Source: Petrosia ficiformis | Lineage: Eukaryota > Porifera > Demospongiae > Haplosclerida > Petrosiidae | Direction: 5' to 3' | Assembly (NCBI GenBank): GCA_947044365.1 | Contig: OX345642.1 | Location: 6,983,507 to 7,047,506 of the forward strand | DNA length: 64,000 bases | Shown: positions 22,764-34,014 of the stretch, one piece after another | How positions within the stretch are numbered: position 1 is the first letter of the stretch | Layout: every line of letters starts with the position of its first letter | Notes under the pieces: model-generated | The model's database searches: none | Seen by the model: only the letters and a program-made list of their open reading frames with translations | Told to the model about the DNA's origin: nothing | Translations under genes and position numbers: made by a program

Positions 22764-24755
22764 ATGGCTGCTGTTCCTCGAAGTAAAGGAGAATTAACAG
22801 GTCTTGAATGGGAGGCAGAGAAGGCTTATATCGTCGCTACAAGTCCTCGTAGCGTTAATCAATTGAAGACAACAGATTCGAATGACGATTTCAGTTTTGA
22901 AACAGTAGTTGTGACAGAGAAACCAGCTGTGAATGTTGAAGCACTCCAAACAAATGCAGATATCGAAAGCCGAAAGGATCTTCAAAAAGAAAATGGAGAA
23001 GATAGTACTAAGGAGAAAGAGGTGGTAGTAAAAGAAGAGATTGTCAGTGAATCTCCTCTGCAATCTGATGTACACACTCAACTCACAAGTTCAACTCCAC
23101 CTCAAAGTTCATCTTTGCCAACATCACCACTCAGAACACAAGAAATGCAAATAAAGTTTAACACACCTGAAGAATCATCCATCTTTTCGCCACATAGTTT
23201 GTCTAATTACAGCCTCCAAACATATACAGCTCCAATTGACACTGCAAAGAAATCGATAGCCCAACCAACACTGGTAGTGTATGGACCATCTGGTTTTGGA
23301 AAAGGTTTATTGGTGCAGAAAATGGTATATCGATCACCTCAACAGTTTGCTCTAGTTGTGTCTCATACCACAAGACAGCCTCGTTTACATGAAATGTACG
23401 CAAGAGATTTCTATTTTGTATCAAAGACAGATATGCTACAAAAAATAAAGCAGAAAAGCTTCATGGAGTTTGTACAAATTGATGATCCTGATATCGGCCA
23501 TACTTACACACAGCAAACAAAACCTCGTCGAAGAGTCTCCAGTCTCTGGTCAACCAGTGGGGAACTATATGGGACCTCTGTTGATGCTTATCACGAAGCT
23601 AAGTTCTCAAATAAGCCTTGTACAGTACTGAATATCAGCACTAAAGGAGCAGAGCAATTACAACAGCTAGGCATTGAAGGAGAGTATGTGTTAATCCATC
23701 CTGGCAGTGACCCAGAGGAGGTTAGCAGCAACATTGAGCCTAACTATACCATTAGTATTGACAACAAAGAGGAAGCTTTTGGTTTGCTGGAGGATTACGC
23801 TCTCGGTTTGATTAGAGGTAATAAAGTGGTTGGTCCTATACAATTAGAACGGGTAAAAGAGGAATGGGAACGAGTCCCCACTATCCAACTTGAAGGAGCT
23901 AAGAGTTCCCCAGTTGCTAAAGCACGGAGACAGCAGCTCTCACACAAACCAACAAGTTTTGGTGAACTTTTGAATCACTTTCAAAATGCTAATTTAAGTG
24001 AGCAGCTGTCATTAATAAAACCTGAAGCACAGACCACAAAATTATCCAAATTACTCGGACCTCCAAGAATAGAAAAAAAACTTAGACATGAAAGAGATAT
24101 GATATTCGCAATTGCTTTGTGTAAATTTGACGATCACAATCAGTTACATATGCGATCTCTAGCTACAGTTCATCGTCGACTTATGGGAGGCAAAACGACC
24201 AGTTGCTCCAGGTTCGGAAAACATTGGGAAGATATTGGTTTCCAAGGCAGTGATCCAATTGATGATTTACGTGGTGTGGGGATGTTGGGTATTGTACAGT
24301 TAGTTTGGCTTCTGGAGACACCATTAGTACAGCTACTAGCATTAGAAGTGTATCGATATTCTCGTGAGACTGAACAAAAGTTACCATTTTGTGTTCTATC
24401 TCTCAACATTACTTGTATAGCATTACAAGCTCTTCGTGAGGGATGTCTTTCTCGTGAATGCAATAGAAAGGAACAAGTTTTTGCAGTTTTTAATGAATTT
24501 TATGCGGCTATTATGCTAAGTTTCTATCATTCATGGCAGAGGCATCAAAGAGGTCCCATGGAACTAGGCCTACTGTTGCAAAATATAGGCACATTTGCGA
24601 AAAAACATGCACGATTTTTCATACATGAGTTACAAGTCTATTTAGAAGCAAGGGAACAAAGAGAAACACTTTCTTCTCCTCAAATGATAGGACTGAGAGA
24701 CGATACTCAGATTGAATTCACAGTTATGGAGATGAGTGAACCACGACCCGTTTGA
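22764..24755 (+). CDS. Guanylate-kinase-like / ELMO domain (ELMOD3-like) fusion, single exon
   Basis: 663 residues from ATG 22764 (MAAVPRSKGEL). Acidic, Ser/Thr-rich N-terminus (about 1-165). A guanylate-kinase-like domain follows, with P-loop GPSGFGKG at about residue 174, then VVSHTTRQPR, YGTSVDAYHEA and AEQLQQLGIEGEYVLIHP. After about residue 405 comes an ELMO domain with ELMOD3 signatures: LLGPPRIEKKLRHERD, HWEDIGFQGSDPIDDLRGVG, LREGCLSRECNRK and FYAAIMLSFYHSW. ELMOD proteins are GAPs for Arl/Arf GTPases, and the Arg in DLRGVG sits where that family has its conserved arginine. Vertebrate ELMOD3 as I know it lacks a kinase-like half. No intron interrupts nearly 2 kb, unlike most neighbours, which suggests a retrocopy or intron loss. 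An open frame continues upstream to 22692 without an ATG. Whether the kinase half is catalytic is unknown. Confidence 0.9.
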   Translation: MAAVPRSKGELTGLEWEAEKAYIVATSPRSVNQLKTTDSNDDFSFETVVVTEKPAVNVEALQTNADIESRKDLQKENGEDSTKEKEVVVKEEIVSESPLQSDVHTQLTSSTPPQSSSLPTSPLRTQEMQIKFNTPEESSIFSPHSLSNYSLQTYTAPIDTAKKSIAQPTLVVYGPSGFGKGLLVQKMVYRSPQQFALVVSHTTRQPRLHEMYARDFYFVSKTDMLQKIKQKSFMEFVQIDDPDIGHTYTQQTKPRRRVSSLWSTSGELYGTSVDAYHEAKFSNKPCTVLNISTKGAEQLQQLGIEGEYVLIHPGSDPEEVSSNIEPNYTISIDNKEEAFGLLEDYALGLIRGNKVVGPIQLERVKEEWERVPTIQLEGAKSSPVAKARRQQLSHKPTSFGELLNHFQNANLSEQLSLIKPEAQTTKLSKLLGPPRIEKKLRHERDMIFAIALCKFDDHNQLHMRSLATVHRRLMGGKTTSCSRFGKHWEDIGFQGSDPIDDLRGVGMLGIVQLVWLLETPLVQLLALEVYRYSRETEQKLPFCVLSLNITCIALQALREGCLSRECNRKEQVFAVFNEFYAAIMLSFYHSWQRHQRGPMELGLLLQNIGTFAKKHARFFIHELQVYLEAREQRETLSSPQMIGLRDDTQIEFTVMEMSEPRPV

Positions 24756-25047
24756 CTGGAACATAAGTGTTTTTGCCATTCCATTTTTTATAATCTATTT
24801 ATCAATTCTTATATAATTATTTATTTATACAGCATTCAAAATACAATGCAAATTTTCCATTTGTTTAAAAATTTGTTAAATAAAAAGAATTATTAATATT
24901 TAAAAAATAGTTTCCAAAAGATGTATATACGAGTTTCTAAAAACATCTTTATAATTATTAAATAATGCATTAAATATTTGATTATAATAAATAATATTTT
25001 TTGTCTACAATAAAATTTCTTGTAGAAAATGTAGTTTCAAATAATAC
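24756..25047. other. Convergent 3' spacer, AT-rich
   Basis: Lies between the GK-ELMO stop and the MCUR1 stop. Includes AATAAAAAG-type and AATAAATAAT words that could serve as polyadenylation signals on either strand. Nothing else seen. Confidence 0.5.
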
Positions 25048-28000
25048 TCATTTTGATAATCTCCAAATACCCATTACCACGGATACCATTACTGTTACTA
25101 TGGTAATAATACCACCTGTGTATCAAAAGAGCAAGAAGTATACTCACTAGAGAACTACACATGAATATTATAAAATTTTAATCGGGATAAAATTCCATGA
25201 CATTGTTCAGTGTTCTGCCTGGATATTTAGAGTGGTGGTTGGATTCTAACTTGCATTTAGTCCTGTTTATCCAGTATATACTTAATACTATCTCAATAGC
25301 CTATATATGTATTATCTGAGAGCAGTGGCGAATCTAGGGGGTTTCTTTGGTTTCCATGGAAACCCCATTTCAAATTTTAAACATTATTTTTTTGATCAAG
25401 TCCGTGTGCCACGCTCACCAGCATGTTATGATAACAAACCGTAGTAGGAACATTGCTTCTAAGAGAAGACAGTAAAGATGGTAAGTAGATAACTTACTAT
25501 ATACCTACAAGTGTACTTCAGTAATGAATGACGTTGCTAGTCTACAAAAGTCTGATGTAACTGAATCTGAATCAGGTCAATTAGCAGTAGTGGTCAGGAC
25601 TACAGTGAAGTCTGGTTTCTTCTCACACTCAGTCTGGTCATAGACATTATATCTATGGTCTGGTTGTGAATCTGATGTTTGTGTTTCGTCAATTATTTAG
25701 TATAATAAATCATGATAGCTAGCGCTAAGTTATTAACTTATATGACCTAGTGGCCGAAAGAGGAAGTAAAATTGTCGACTAATGAGCTAAAAATTTCATG
25801 TGTTGTTATTTTTAGAAATCTCCTTCTTCAATTTCTAGATCCGCCACTGGAGAGGTGGTTAATTCATGCTGAATGGTGGTTATTCCCGACCAGTGCCAAC
25901 CAGTGTGGGCAGAACACTGATTGTTAGTAATTAACTATATACTACATATATACTACATGTATACTACATGTATACTACATATATACTACATGTATACTAC
26001 ATGTATACTACATGTATACTACATGTATACTACATGTATACTACATATATACTACATGTATACTACATGTATACTACATGTATACTACATGTATACTACA
26101 TGTATACTACATGTATACTACATGTATACTACATGTATACTACATGTATACTACATGTATACTACATGTATACTACATGTATAATCACTCAGCAATTGAC
26201 TTACCTGCCAAATATTTAACCATTTCAAGTTTCTGAGATTCAATAGTAGTTCTCAATAATGCCACCTAACGACAAAAAATATCAACAATATTTCTGAAAA
26301 CCCGATAATAACATCACCAAAGAGCATCCTAACATTATCTTAATCTCATTAATACTCACTTCCGTTCCTATTCTGTTGTGGGCATCTTTAACTTTCTGTT
26401 CTACAAGTGTTTCCTGTAAGAGGATAGGGAAGGCATAAAGATGAAGATATATGTCAGTGTAAAGAAGAGAGGTACAGTATAAGAAATACATCATGGAGAA
26501 ATTTAGAGGGAGAAAGTTGAGACGAAGACTGACTAACATGTTCTTTGTTTCTGCTTCTCTCCAAATTAATATCCAATTGTACACCAGACTGAACCTTTTG
26601 AATTTCATCCTATAATTAACAATAATTAACACACATCCGTAAACATGTACACACACCCACACACACACACACATATATACACATGTATTCACACATACAC
26701 ACAATTACTATATTAATTCACCATTAACATGTCCTTCAATCTCTGAGTATCAGCTCCTAGAACCTATTGAAAGATAATAATGAAAACATAAAAAGTTATT
26801 CATGAAAGATGTGTGAACTGATGAAGTCCATTATAATAATATATGATAATATTCTCACATCAGTACTGTCCTTCAATTGAGCAATTGCACCTTTTTCAAG
26901 TAATAATAGACTACTCCTGTGTATGAATAACGAACAACATCAGTAGAATACATAATTATATAATTATACAAATACATGTATGTATGTACGTGAGCGTCAT
27001 GCATATGTAAGTATGTATATATGTATGTATGTGTGTATGTATGTATATAACTATATATATATATATATATATATACCTGACTGAATCAACATCACCTTTC
27101 ATCTTCAATTCTAATAAATCCTATAGATAATATTAATAGTAATCAATAATTATGATAATGATAATAAATAATAATATTATTATAATTATGGAAAAATGAA
27201 AAAAGTTTCAAAGTTAATGTAATGAATGATTCTATTTCCGGCTTTGTACTCATACATACATGTAGGTATATTGAATAGTGTTTCAGTACATGCTATTCTC
27301 AAATACCAAATATCATATTCATTTACATACATACATGTAGTATAGTAGTTAGCTTCTTTGTATATCTGTATTCATTAACGAACCATGTCTTTATAGTTTA
27401 CTTGACCTGCCAATGCTTCTTGACTACCATACTTAGCCACTTGTGTCAACACATTCACTAAACTCTCTGCCTGACTACTGGAAAATCCTATGTTAATAAA
27501 TAGAGAAATAACACCAATACAGATACAAGATATGTGTATATATCAGAGGTTTTGATACGTTTTGAAGCATGGACCAAATTGGCTCAACAATGGTTAGTGT
27601 GTGCACCATTGGGAATATATCTTGAGCCAATTAACAAAGAGTTAATGTTGTTAGTGACAATATAATCATAATTAACTGTGCCACTGGCCCAAAGAGAGAA
27701 CTGTGCAGTTTTATAAATACGAAGCTCTACAGGGCAATGGTGTACAATATAAGCTCATCAAAAAGTGTTATATAATTATACATATAAATATAAATATATA
27801 TATACATATATATATATATACATACCCGAGCCACATAACTCTTTAACCATCGAATGAGTATCAAAAGGTGTGGGACTAATCTGGGTCATGTGACATCTTT
27901 GAAATATAACATCATTTCTCACTATATTAGTCTTCTGTTCTAAACTAGAATTATTAATTAAAACTAATGGTGATTGACGAACTGAATTTTGAATATTATA

Positions 28001-28069
28001 ACAGCGTGTGTAATGATTATTATATCGTAAACCTATTCTGGGGAATTGTTTCATTAAAAAACCTGCCAT
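25048..28069 (-). CDS. MCUR1: MCUR1/CCDC90 family mitochondrial inner-membrane coiled-coil protein
   Basis: Exons in transcript order: 27826-28069, 27384-27487, 27077-27120, 26859-26916, 26722-26763, 26538-26609, 26360-26413, 26205-26265, 25048-25115. They total 747 nt, 248 residues (CCDC90B about 254, MCUR1 about 359). The N-terminus MAGFLMKQFPRIGLRYNNHY is basic and lacks acidic residues, like a mitochondrial presequence. The core matches the family: FDTHSMVKELCGSGFSSSQA, AESLVNVLTQVAKYG, VQLDINLERSRNKE, then LLRTTIESQKLEMVKYLAG and a single C-terminal membrane span ending IWRLSK. MCUR1 scaffolds the mitochondrial calcium uniporter and CCDC90B is its paralogue; a single gene here may be the ancestral form. 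Intron 8 carries an 11-bp satellite and a hAT-like element, and intron 1 a MITE. Confidence 0.92.
25323..25849. mobile_element. Non-autonomous hAT-like DNA transposon
   Basis: 527 bp in MCUR1 intron 8, bounded by CAGTGGCGAATCTAG (25323) and its near-exact complement CTAGATCCGCCACTG (to 25849). CAGTGGCGGATC-type ends are familiar from hAT elements. Flanks share GAGAG directly next to both ends; a full 8-bp target duplication is not evident. No transposase frame. Confidence 0.65.
25935..26182. repeat. 11-bp satellite TACTACATGTA
   Basis: About 22 head-to-tail copies with an occasional TACTACATATA variant, in MCUR1 intron 8 close to the exon-8 donor. Open in several frames only because the unit is stop-poor. 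Confidence 0.95.
27000..27075. repeat. TATG/TA microsatellite in MCUR1 intron
   Basis: GTATGTATGTATGTG followed by (TA)n directly next to the donor of exon 3. Confidence 0.85.
27545..27766 (+). mobile_element. MITE-like element, family GTTTTTGAT, copy 2
   Basis: About 220 bp in MCUR1 intron 1. It reads GTTTTGATACGTTTTGAAGC through TTGAGCCAATTAACAAAG and AATTAACTGTGCCACTGGCC to CTCATCAAAAAG. Same family as 11083-11262; the 31677-31900 copy is in the opposite orientation. Confidence 0.78.
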
Positions 28070-28308
28070 TTGAATTCAACTACAGTAATAAAAGAAAATA
28101 ATACATACATAAAATATTTATATAGCATAGCAACCTACCTATTTTAAATAATGGTGATGGTACTGGGCGTGTCGATGGGCGTGGTACTGGGCGTGTACAT
28201 AGGCGTGGTACTGGGCGTGACCCTCTATAATGTGGGTGTGGCCATTATTTGAGAATTTGAACTGTTGTCAAGAGAAAAACATTTCTTACAGGAATTGATC
28301 ATCTTGAT
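28070..28308. promoter_or_regulatory. Bidirectional promoter MCUR1 / RANBP9 with GGGCGTG cluster
   Basis: 239 bp between divergent starts. 28160-28245 contains five GGGCGTG/AGGCGTG words (GTACTGGGCGTGTCGATGGG is one stretch) plus GTGGGTGTGGCC, resembling Sp1/KLF-type GC/CACCC boxes. The GTACTGGGCGTG spacing makes it partly tandem. Confidence 0.55.
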
Positions 28309-28511
28309 ATGGCGTCTATGGATATTGAAGAGACACCAAGAGAAAGATTATCCCGTCTCTATCCTCATGTTGATGAGAGAGAAACCCCCCTTCCAAGACA
28401 ATGGAGTTCAAAAGACAGACACTCATATATTGGATTATCTCAGAATAATTTGAGAGTACATTACAAAGGCAAGTATATATGTACATATACATACATACAT
28501 ACATACATACA

Positions 28512-28545
<34 letters not shown>

Positions 28546-31500
28546 CATACATACACACATACATACATACATACATACATACATACATACATACATACAT
28601 ACATACATACATACATACATACATACATACACATACATATACACATATATATACATACATACATACATACATACATACATACATACATACATACATACAT
28701 ACATACACATACATATACACATATATATACATACATACATGTACATACATACATATGTACATATATACACACATACAGACTTACATACGTGTACATACAT
28801 ACATACATACATATATAATACATACATACATGTACATACATACATATATACATGCATACATACATACGCACATACATGTACATACATACATACATATTTA
28901 GCCCAATCTAATTAATTCTACATGTGAAAATTACATATAATTATATTAACAGGTAGTGGAAAGAATAACAAAGATACAGCATCAGTTAGAGCTAACTATT
29001 CTGTACCAACATCCTGTGGAGTGTATTACTACGAGGTCAAGATTGTCAGTAAAGGAAGAGATGGGTAAGACCACGCCCACTATTTGTACCTGTTTATAAT
29101 TTACTATTAGTTACATTCGCTATCTTTATTAATATTGTTTATTTTTAGTTATATTGGTATTGGAATGTCAGCAGGTGGAGTTAATCTTAATAAATTACCA
29201 GGTATAGATCTATCTATCTACTTGTCTATCTATCTATCTATCTATTTATGAATGTTTCTGAGTTGTTTATTGACTCATTCATTCATCTTTCTATCAATCC
29301 AGAATCAATCTACTTGTTCATCAACCAATACATCCACTGATGCATTCATTCATTCATTCATTCATTAATCCATCCATTCATCCATTCATCCATTCATTCA
29401 TTCATCCATTAATCCATCCATTCATCCATTCATTCATTCATCCATTAATCCATCCATTCATCCATTCATTCATTAATCCATCCATTAATCCATCCATTAA
29501 TCCGTTCATTTATCTATTAATCCATTCATCCATCAATCCATTGATCCATCCATTAATCCATTCATTGGACCATATCTACTCGTCTTTCAATCCATTCATT
29601 TATCTATTTTAGGATGGGAGAAGAGTTCGTATGGTTACCATGCCGATGATGGATGTGTCTTCAGTTCATCAGGAACAGGACAACAGTTTGGTCCAGTATT
29701 CACTACAGGAGATATTGTTGGATGTGGATTCAATTTAGTAGAACGTTCTATTTTCTTTACAAAGAATGGAATTAAATTAGGTGGGTGTGGTTTATGAGTA
29801 ATTATGAGTAAAGAATATTAGTAGAATCATGTTGAGTTGAAACCAAGCTTATTATAAATTCCTATTATGCTTTTGTGTGCATGCATGCAGGAATGTATTT
29901 GATTGATTGTTATAGCAACACATACATTAAAACTATGAATTTATAATGATTCAGTTTCAAAACAGCATAATTAATGTTGATGTTTCTAATTAAGGATAAT
30001 GAATATTAATTATATATAATTAACTATACACTTATCATGACTCATTATTAATTATTATTTTGTAGGGAATGCAGTTTCAGATGTTCCAGTGAGTTATCTA
30101 TCTGTTGTTATGGTAACATCGTTGTTATAGCAACCATTATTTCTCTTTCTCAGGCGAACCTTGTTCTCTATCCTTCAGTGGGTTTACAAACCCCAGGTGA
30201 GATAGTGGAGGCTAATTTTGGAGATTCTCCGTTCAATTTTGATCTTGAAGCAATGCTAGCAGTGAGTACATGAAAAATTATATCATAATTATTTATGAAG
30301 AGAATACTAATCAGTTTCCTAGTGAATGGTATTGTTTTACTATTAGATTACTATTAGTTTCCTAAAGAATACTATTCATATACTATTAGTTTCGTGAGGA
30401 CTGATATTAGATTACTATTAGTTTACTATTTATAATATTTGATATACTATTAGTTTCCTGAGGACTAATATTAGATTACTATTAATATCCTGAAGAAGAC
30501 AAAGACCAAATTGATATTTTATCTCATGTAATTTCTAATTCATAGGAAGTGCGACATAAAGTACATCATTCTATTAATACTTTCACACTACCATTTGGTG
30601 AGGGGGTGTGGCAATCAGAATTACATAAGTAAGTACCTCTGATATACACATTATGTATGTACAATGACAGCTTTTTGTACAAATCTATTCACTTTTTTGT
30701 TTGTACAAATGTACAGTACATGTTTCCTAAAAACAAGTTTTACATTAGTATGACAATAATAACTAGTTAATTAACTAAAATAATATTACGCTTATTAAGT
30801 TGCTGGCTATGAAATGCCCATTATTGGCTAATTTTCATTTTAGTTGGTTAATACAATAGACATATAATTAACCCTAATTGTGTAGTCGGAGGTGTACGAT
30901 ACTTTGTGTGTGTGCGTGTGTGTGTCTGTGTTTGTCTGTAACCACAAAATTAGCTAGTCATAATGCCTTACTACTGAGTTTAGTAATGGTATTAGAAATC
31001 AAATTTCTTTGGCTAACTAGTAATTAAAATTGATTTTGTAATCATCTATAATGATGACCACACCCACTTTTATTGCAGAGTAATACTAGGATATTTGGTA
31101 CATCATGGATACACATCTACAGCTGTTCAGTTTGCTACTAGCACTGGTCTAGAGCTAAATGAAAACGTGGACTCGATGAGAAACAGACAAGGTGAGTTAA
31201 TTAATCATTACCAGCTGTTACTAAATTGAGGACTATGAATATCGTTATCAACCTTTGGCGCTAATCATAATTATATCAATTATTTATGTATTTTTATTCA
31301 CAATTTTTTATATCTTAGAAATACAATCGTTAATGTTGCATGGTCGTATCAGTCAAGCTATTAAGATGGTTAATGAATTACATCCTGGATTAATGGAGAG
31401 TAATAAAGAATTAATGTTTCGTGTTCTATGTCGACAATTTGTTGAAATGATATCTGGTTATGACAAGTTAGAGGAAGATTGTGAGAATCAGAGAGGAAAA

Positions 31501-33270
31501 CATTGTATGAATGGTGTTGCCATGGATACTGATGAAAAGATCAGTGAAGAGGAAGTAGAGGATGTCCCAGGTTAAAAATCATTCCATTTAGTTATTGATT
31601 TTATTCAACATGCTTCCATATTGACATATGAGCTAGTCATCTATTTATCATTTGTGTATCTACATATATGTATGTGAGTGTTTTTGATAAGCTCATATGG
31701 CGCACCATTGGCCCAAAGAGCTTCTTATTTGGCACTGCACAGTTTTCTCTTCGGGCCAGTGGCACAGTTAATTATGATCATATTGTCACTAACAGCATTA
31801 ACTCTTTGTTAATTGTCTCAAGATGTATTCCCAATGGCGCACTCACTAACCATTGTTGAGCCAATTTGGTCCATGCTTCAAAATGTATCAAAAACTCTGA
31901 TGTATGTATAATGTATCTATCTATCTTTCAATCTATTATCTATTTACCTCCGTATTAACAATATGTAATTATAGATAACAAAACAGCCACTAGAGGGGAT
32001 AATATCTTCAAATACTTGAATATTCAGTCATTTGGTACAGGAAGTTAAGCTATCTTTTCCTGGATACCAAATTAGTGGTCTCATGTACAATGACTGAGTA
32101 CCGAGTGTTTAAAAGAGAGCGTCTGATCAACTTTCCAAGTTGCTAGTTCTCTCAACCACAGTCATGTACATTACATATACTACTCTTCATTTGTGTATCT
32201 ATTCATACATGTATACATGTACTTGTTATCAATTCGTTTACCTTTTGTCATTTTTACTCATCATTATACTATCTATCCATCAATCTATTTTTCAACATTT
32301 CATGTTCTCTCTCTTCTCATGTATCTACTAAGCTATATTTCAATATTTTCTCTCTCTTCATAGCTCCTGTTAATTTTGATTCAAATCCTGGTAAAGTGGA
32401 AAAGCTCTTAGCATTTGGTAGAGAACTTCAACATATCTTTACTCAACTCACACAAGACTGTCCTAACAGACAACTCCAGTCTCTATTACAAGACTCATTT
32501 AGTTTGTTAGCATATACTGATCCTAGATCAAGTCCTGTTAGTTATCTTCTGGAACCTTCTCAAAGAGAGCCTGTAGCAGCTGGATTAAATTCAGCTATTC
32601 TTAGTGAGTTAGAAATCATATTTTGTATTATGTATCCTCTATGTTACTATTTTTAGTAACATTTGCACCATCAGTTTTGTATTACCGCAATGTTACTATT
32701 TTTAGTAACATTTGAGCTGTCAATTTTGTATTAACCTTTTTGTTACTATTTTAAGTAACATATAAGTCATCAATTTTGTATTATCCTTTTTGTTACTATT
32801 TTTAGTATCATTTGAGCCATCAATTTTGTATTACCCTCTGTTACTATTTTTAGGGTGATCAATTTTGTATTACCCTCCATGTTACTATTTTTAGTATTAT
32901 TTGAGCTATCGATTTTGCCTTTTCATTTATGTTACTATTTTTAGTTGCTTAGTTGCCATCCATAAATCCATCCATCCATACATCCATTCATCTGTTTATC
33001 CATCCATCCATTCATCCATCCATCCATCTATCCATTTCTCCATCCATCCATCCATCTATCCACTCATCCATCTACTGTAAGTTACGTTGTCTACTTATAT
33101 ACTTACCAACAGAGGCAAATGGATTACCAGGAAAGCCTGCCTTAGAATTTGCTCTAGGGCAGTCATCACAGTGTCTTAACCTCATGTTACTACATGGAGT
33201 TGGTGCAGCAGCTTTTGCTAATGTCAAAGACTTATTGAAACCTTCATTACATCATAAAACATTACAATAA
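28309..33270 (+). CDS. RANBP9: RANBP9/RANBP10 homologue (SPRY-LisH-CTLH-CRA), CTLH/GID E3 complex subunit
   Basis: Exons: 28309-28468, 28953-29064, 29149-29201, 29613-29780, 30066-30088, 30154-30261, 30546-30628, 31079-31191, 31319-31570, 32364-32603, 33113-33270. They total 1470 nt, 489 residues. SPRY domain: [61 protein letters not shown]. Lis[80 protein letters not shown]. It is a scaffold of the CTLH (yeast GID) ubiquitin ligase, in cytosol and nucleus. Oddities: intron 1 uses a GC donor (AAAG|GCAAGT at 28469), exon 5 is a 23-nt microexon, and the long proline/glutamine N-terminus of vertebrate RANBP9 is absent. RANBP9 versus RANBP10 cannot be decided. Confidence 0.95.
28478..28902. repeat. 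CATA microsatellite in RANBP9 intron 1
   Basis: (ACAT)n with ACATATACACATATAT interruptions fills almost the whole intron. The Thr-Tyr-Ile-His and Met-Tyr-Val-Cys frames on both strands are artefacts. Confidence 0.97.
29335..29612. repeat. CATT/CATC simple repeat in RANBP9 intron 3
   Basis: CATTCATTCATC/CATTAATC words ending at the exon-4 acceptor. A related tract at 32955-33070 lies before the last exon. Confidence 0.95.
31677..31900 (-). mobile_element. MITE-like element, family GTTTTTGAT, copy 3
   Basis: About 224 bp in RANBP9 intron 9, inverted relative to the other two copies. It runs GTGTTTTTGATAAGCTCATA ... TTAATTGTCTCAAGATGTAT ... AATGTATCAAAAACTCTGA. Termini are GTTTTTGAT / ATCAAAAAC. 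Confidence 0.78.
32620..32946. repeat. About 57-bp minisatellite in RANBP9 intron 10
   Basis: Six degenerate copies of TTTTGTATTACCCTCYATGT followed by TACTATTTTTAGTAACATTTGAG and CCATCA. Begins about 20 bp after the exon-10 donor. Each unit has a TTTTTAG acceptor-like word. Confidence 0.85.
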
Positions 33271-33419
33271 TAAAAACTATTAATATTAATTTTTATTATG
33301 TACTTGTATTATCTACCATTTCTCATTTATATACACAATAATAATTATGTATTAATGAAATATTACCTGCAGTACTATAATAATAAATGTCTTTAACTGT
33401 TTTGACTGGTCACTAATAT

Positions 33420-33943
33420 ATGGCGACTATCCAGCCACCGTTTGCAGTGTCATGTGATGATGTGAATTAAATAAAACATGCATGTCCTTCATATATGTAT
33501 TTCCAAAGGTATTGCAAGATGACATGAAGCTGAAAGATAATTATGATTGCATGCGACCCATTGCTGAGTCAAGAGATAATGTGTACAGTATACGTATGTA
33601 CATATATATGTAATGTATGTTGTATCTTGTACATATATGAATTTCTACTCTATATCAGTGGGTGTGATTATGTTATTATATTTATATTCTCATTCATATA
33701 CAGGTCTCGTATTTCTCTTATGATAGTATTTCCTCCATTTCTACTGTTCTATTTATGTTTCAGTTACACACTTCATCACTTCATCTATTATTACATGGCG
33801 CACTAGTTTATCATACTCATCTCATTATTTCTCAGGGGTGTGGTTGTTCCCTCTATGTACACTTCTCCTGTGGCCAATGTGGTTATTATGTGGATGGATT
33901 AGGATAATTAAAATGGGTGTGTCTATTAAAGAACCAACATACT
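33420..33943 (+). CDS. Possible small membrane protein gene (unrecognised)
   Basis: Candidate exons 33420-33461 (MATIQPPFAVSCDD) and 33509-33597, then 33704-33806. Phases agree and give 77 residues with one hydrophobic span (SLMIVFPPFLLFYLCFSY). Alternatively, a weak donor near 33752 joins to 33834-33943 (after TTTCTCAG), giving a second hydrophobic span (WLFPLCTLLLWPMWLLCGW) and the tail KMGVSIKEPTY. I recognise no family. It follows the RANBP9 stop by 149 bp on the same strand and converges on the TRIM gene at 34015. The splice model is by eye only. Confidence 0.3.
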
Positions 33944-34014
33944 GATTGACAATTACATGTAAATCAGTTGCAAATTTTTTTATTCAACAAACAGCCAACA
34001 TCATTTATAATTAA

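Noticed and set aside
26282..26704. 140-residue minus frame across MCUR1 exons 6-7
   Set aside because: Frame runs through intron and (CACA)n sequence; the real exons are in a different arrangement.
28316..28901. Open frames of 140-169 residues rich in Tyr, Ile, His, Met, Cys and Val on both strands
   Set aside because: Translation of the CATA microsatellite; only the first 53 codons (28309-28468) are genuine RANBP9 exon.
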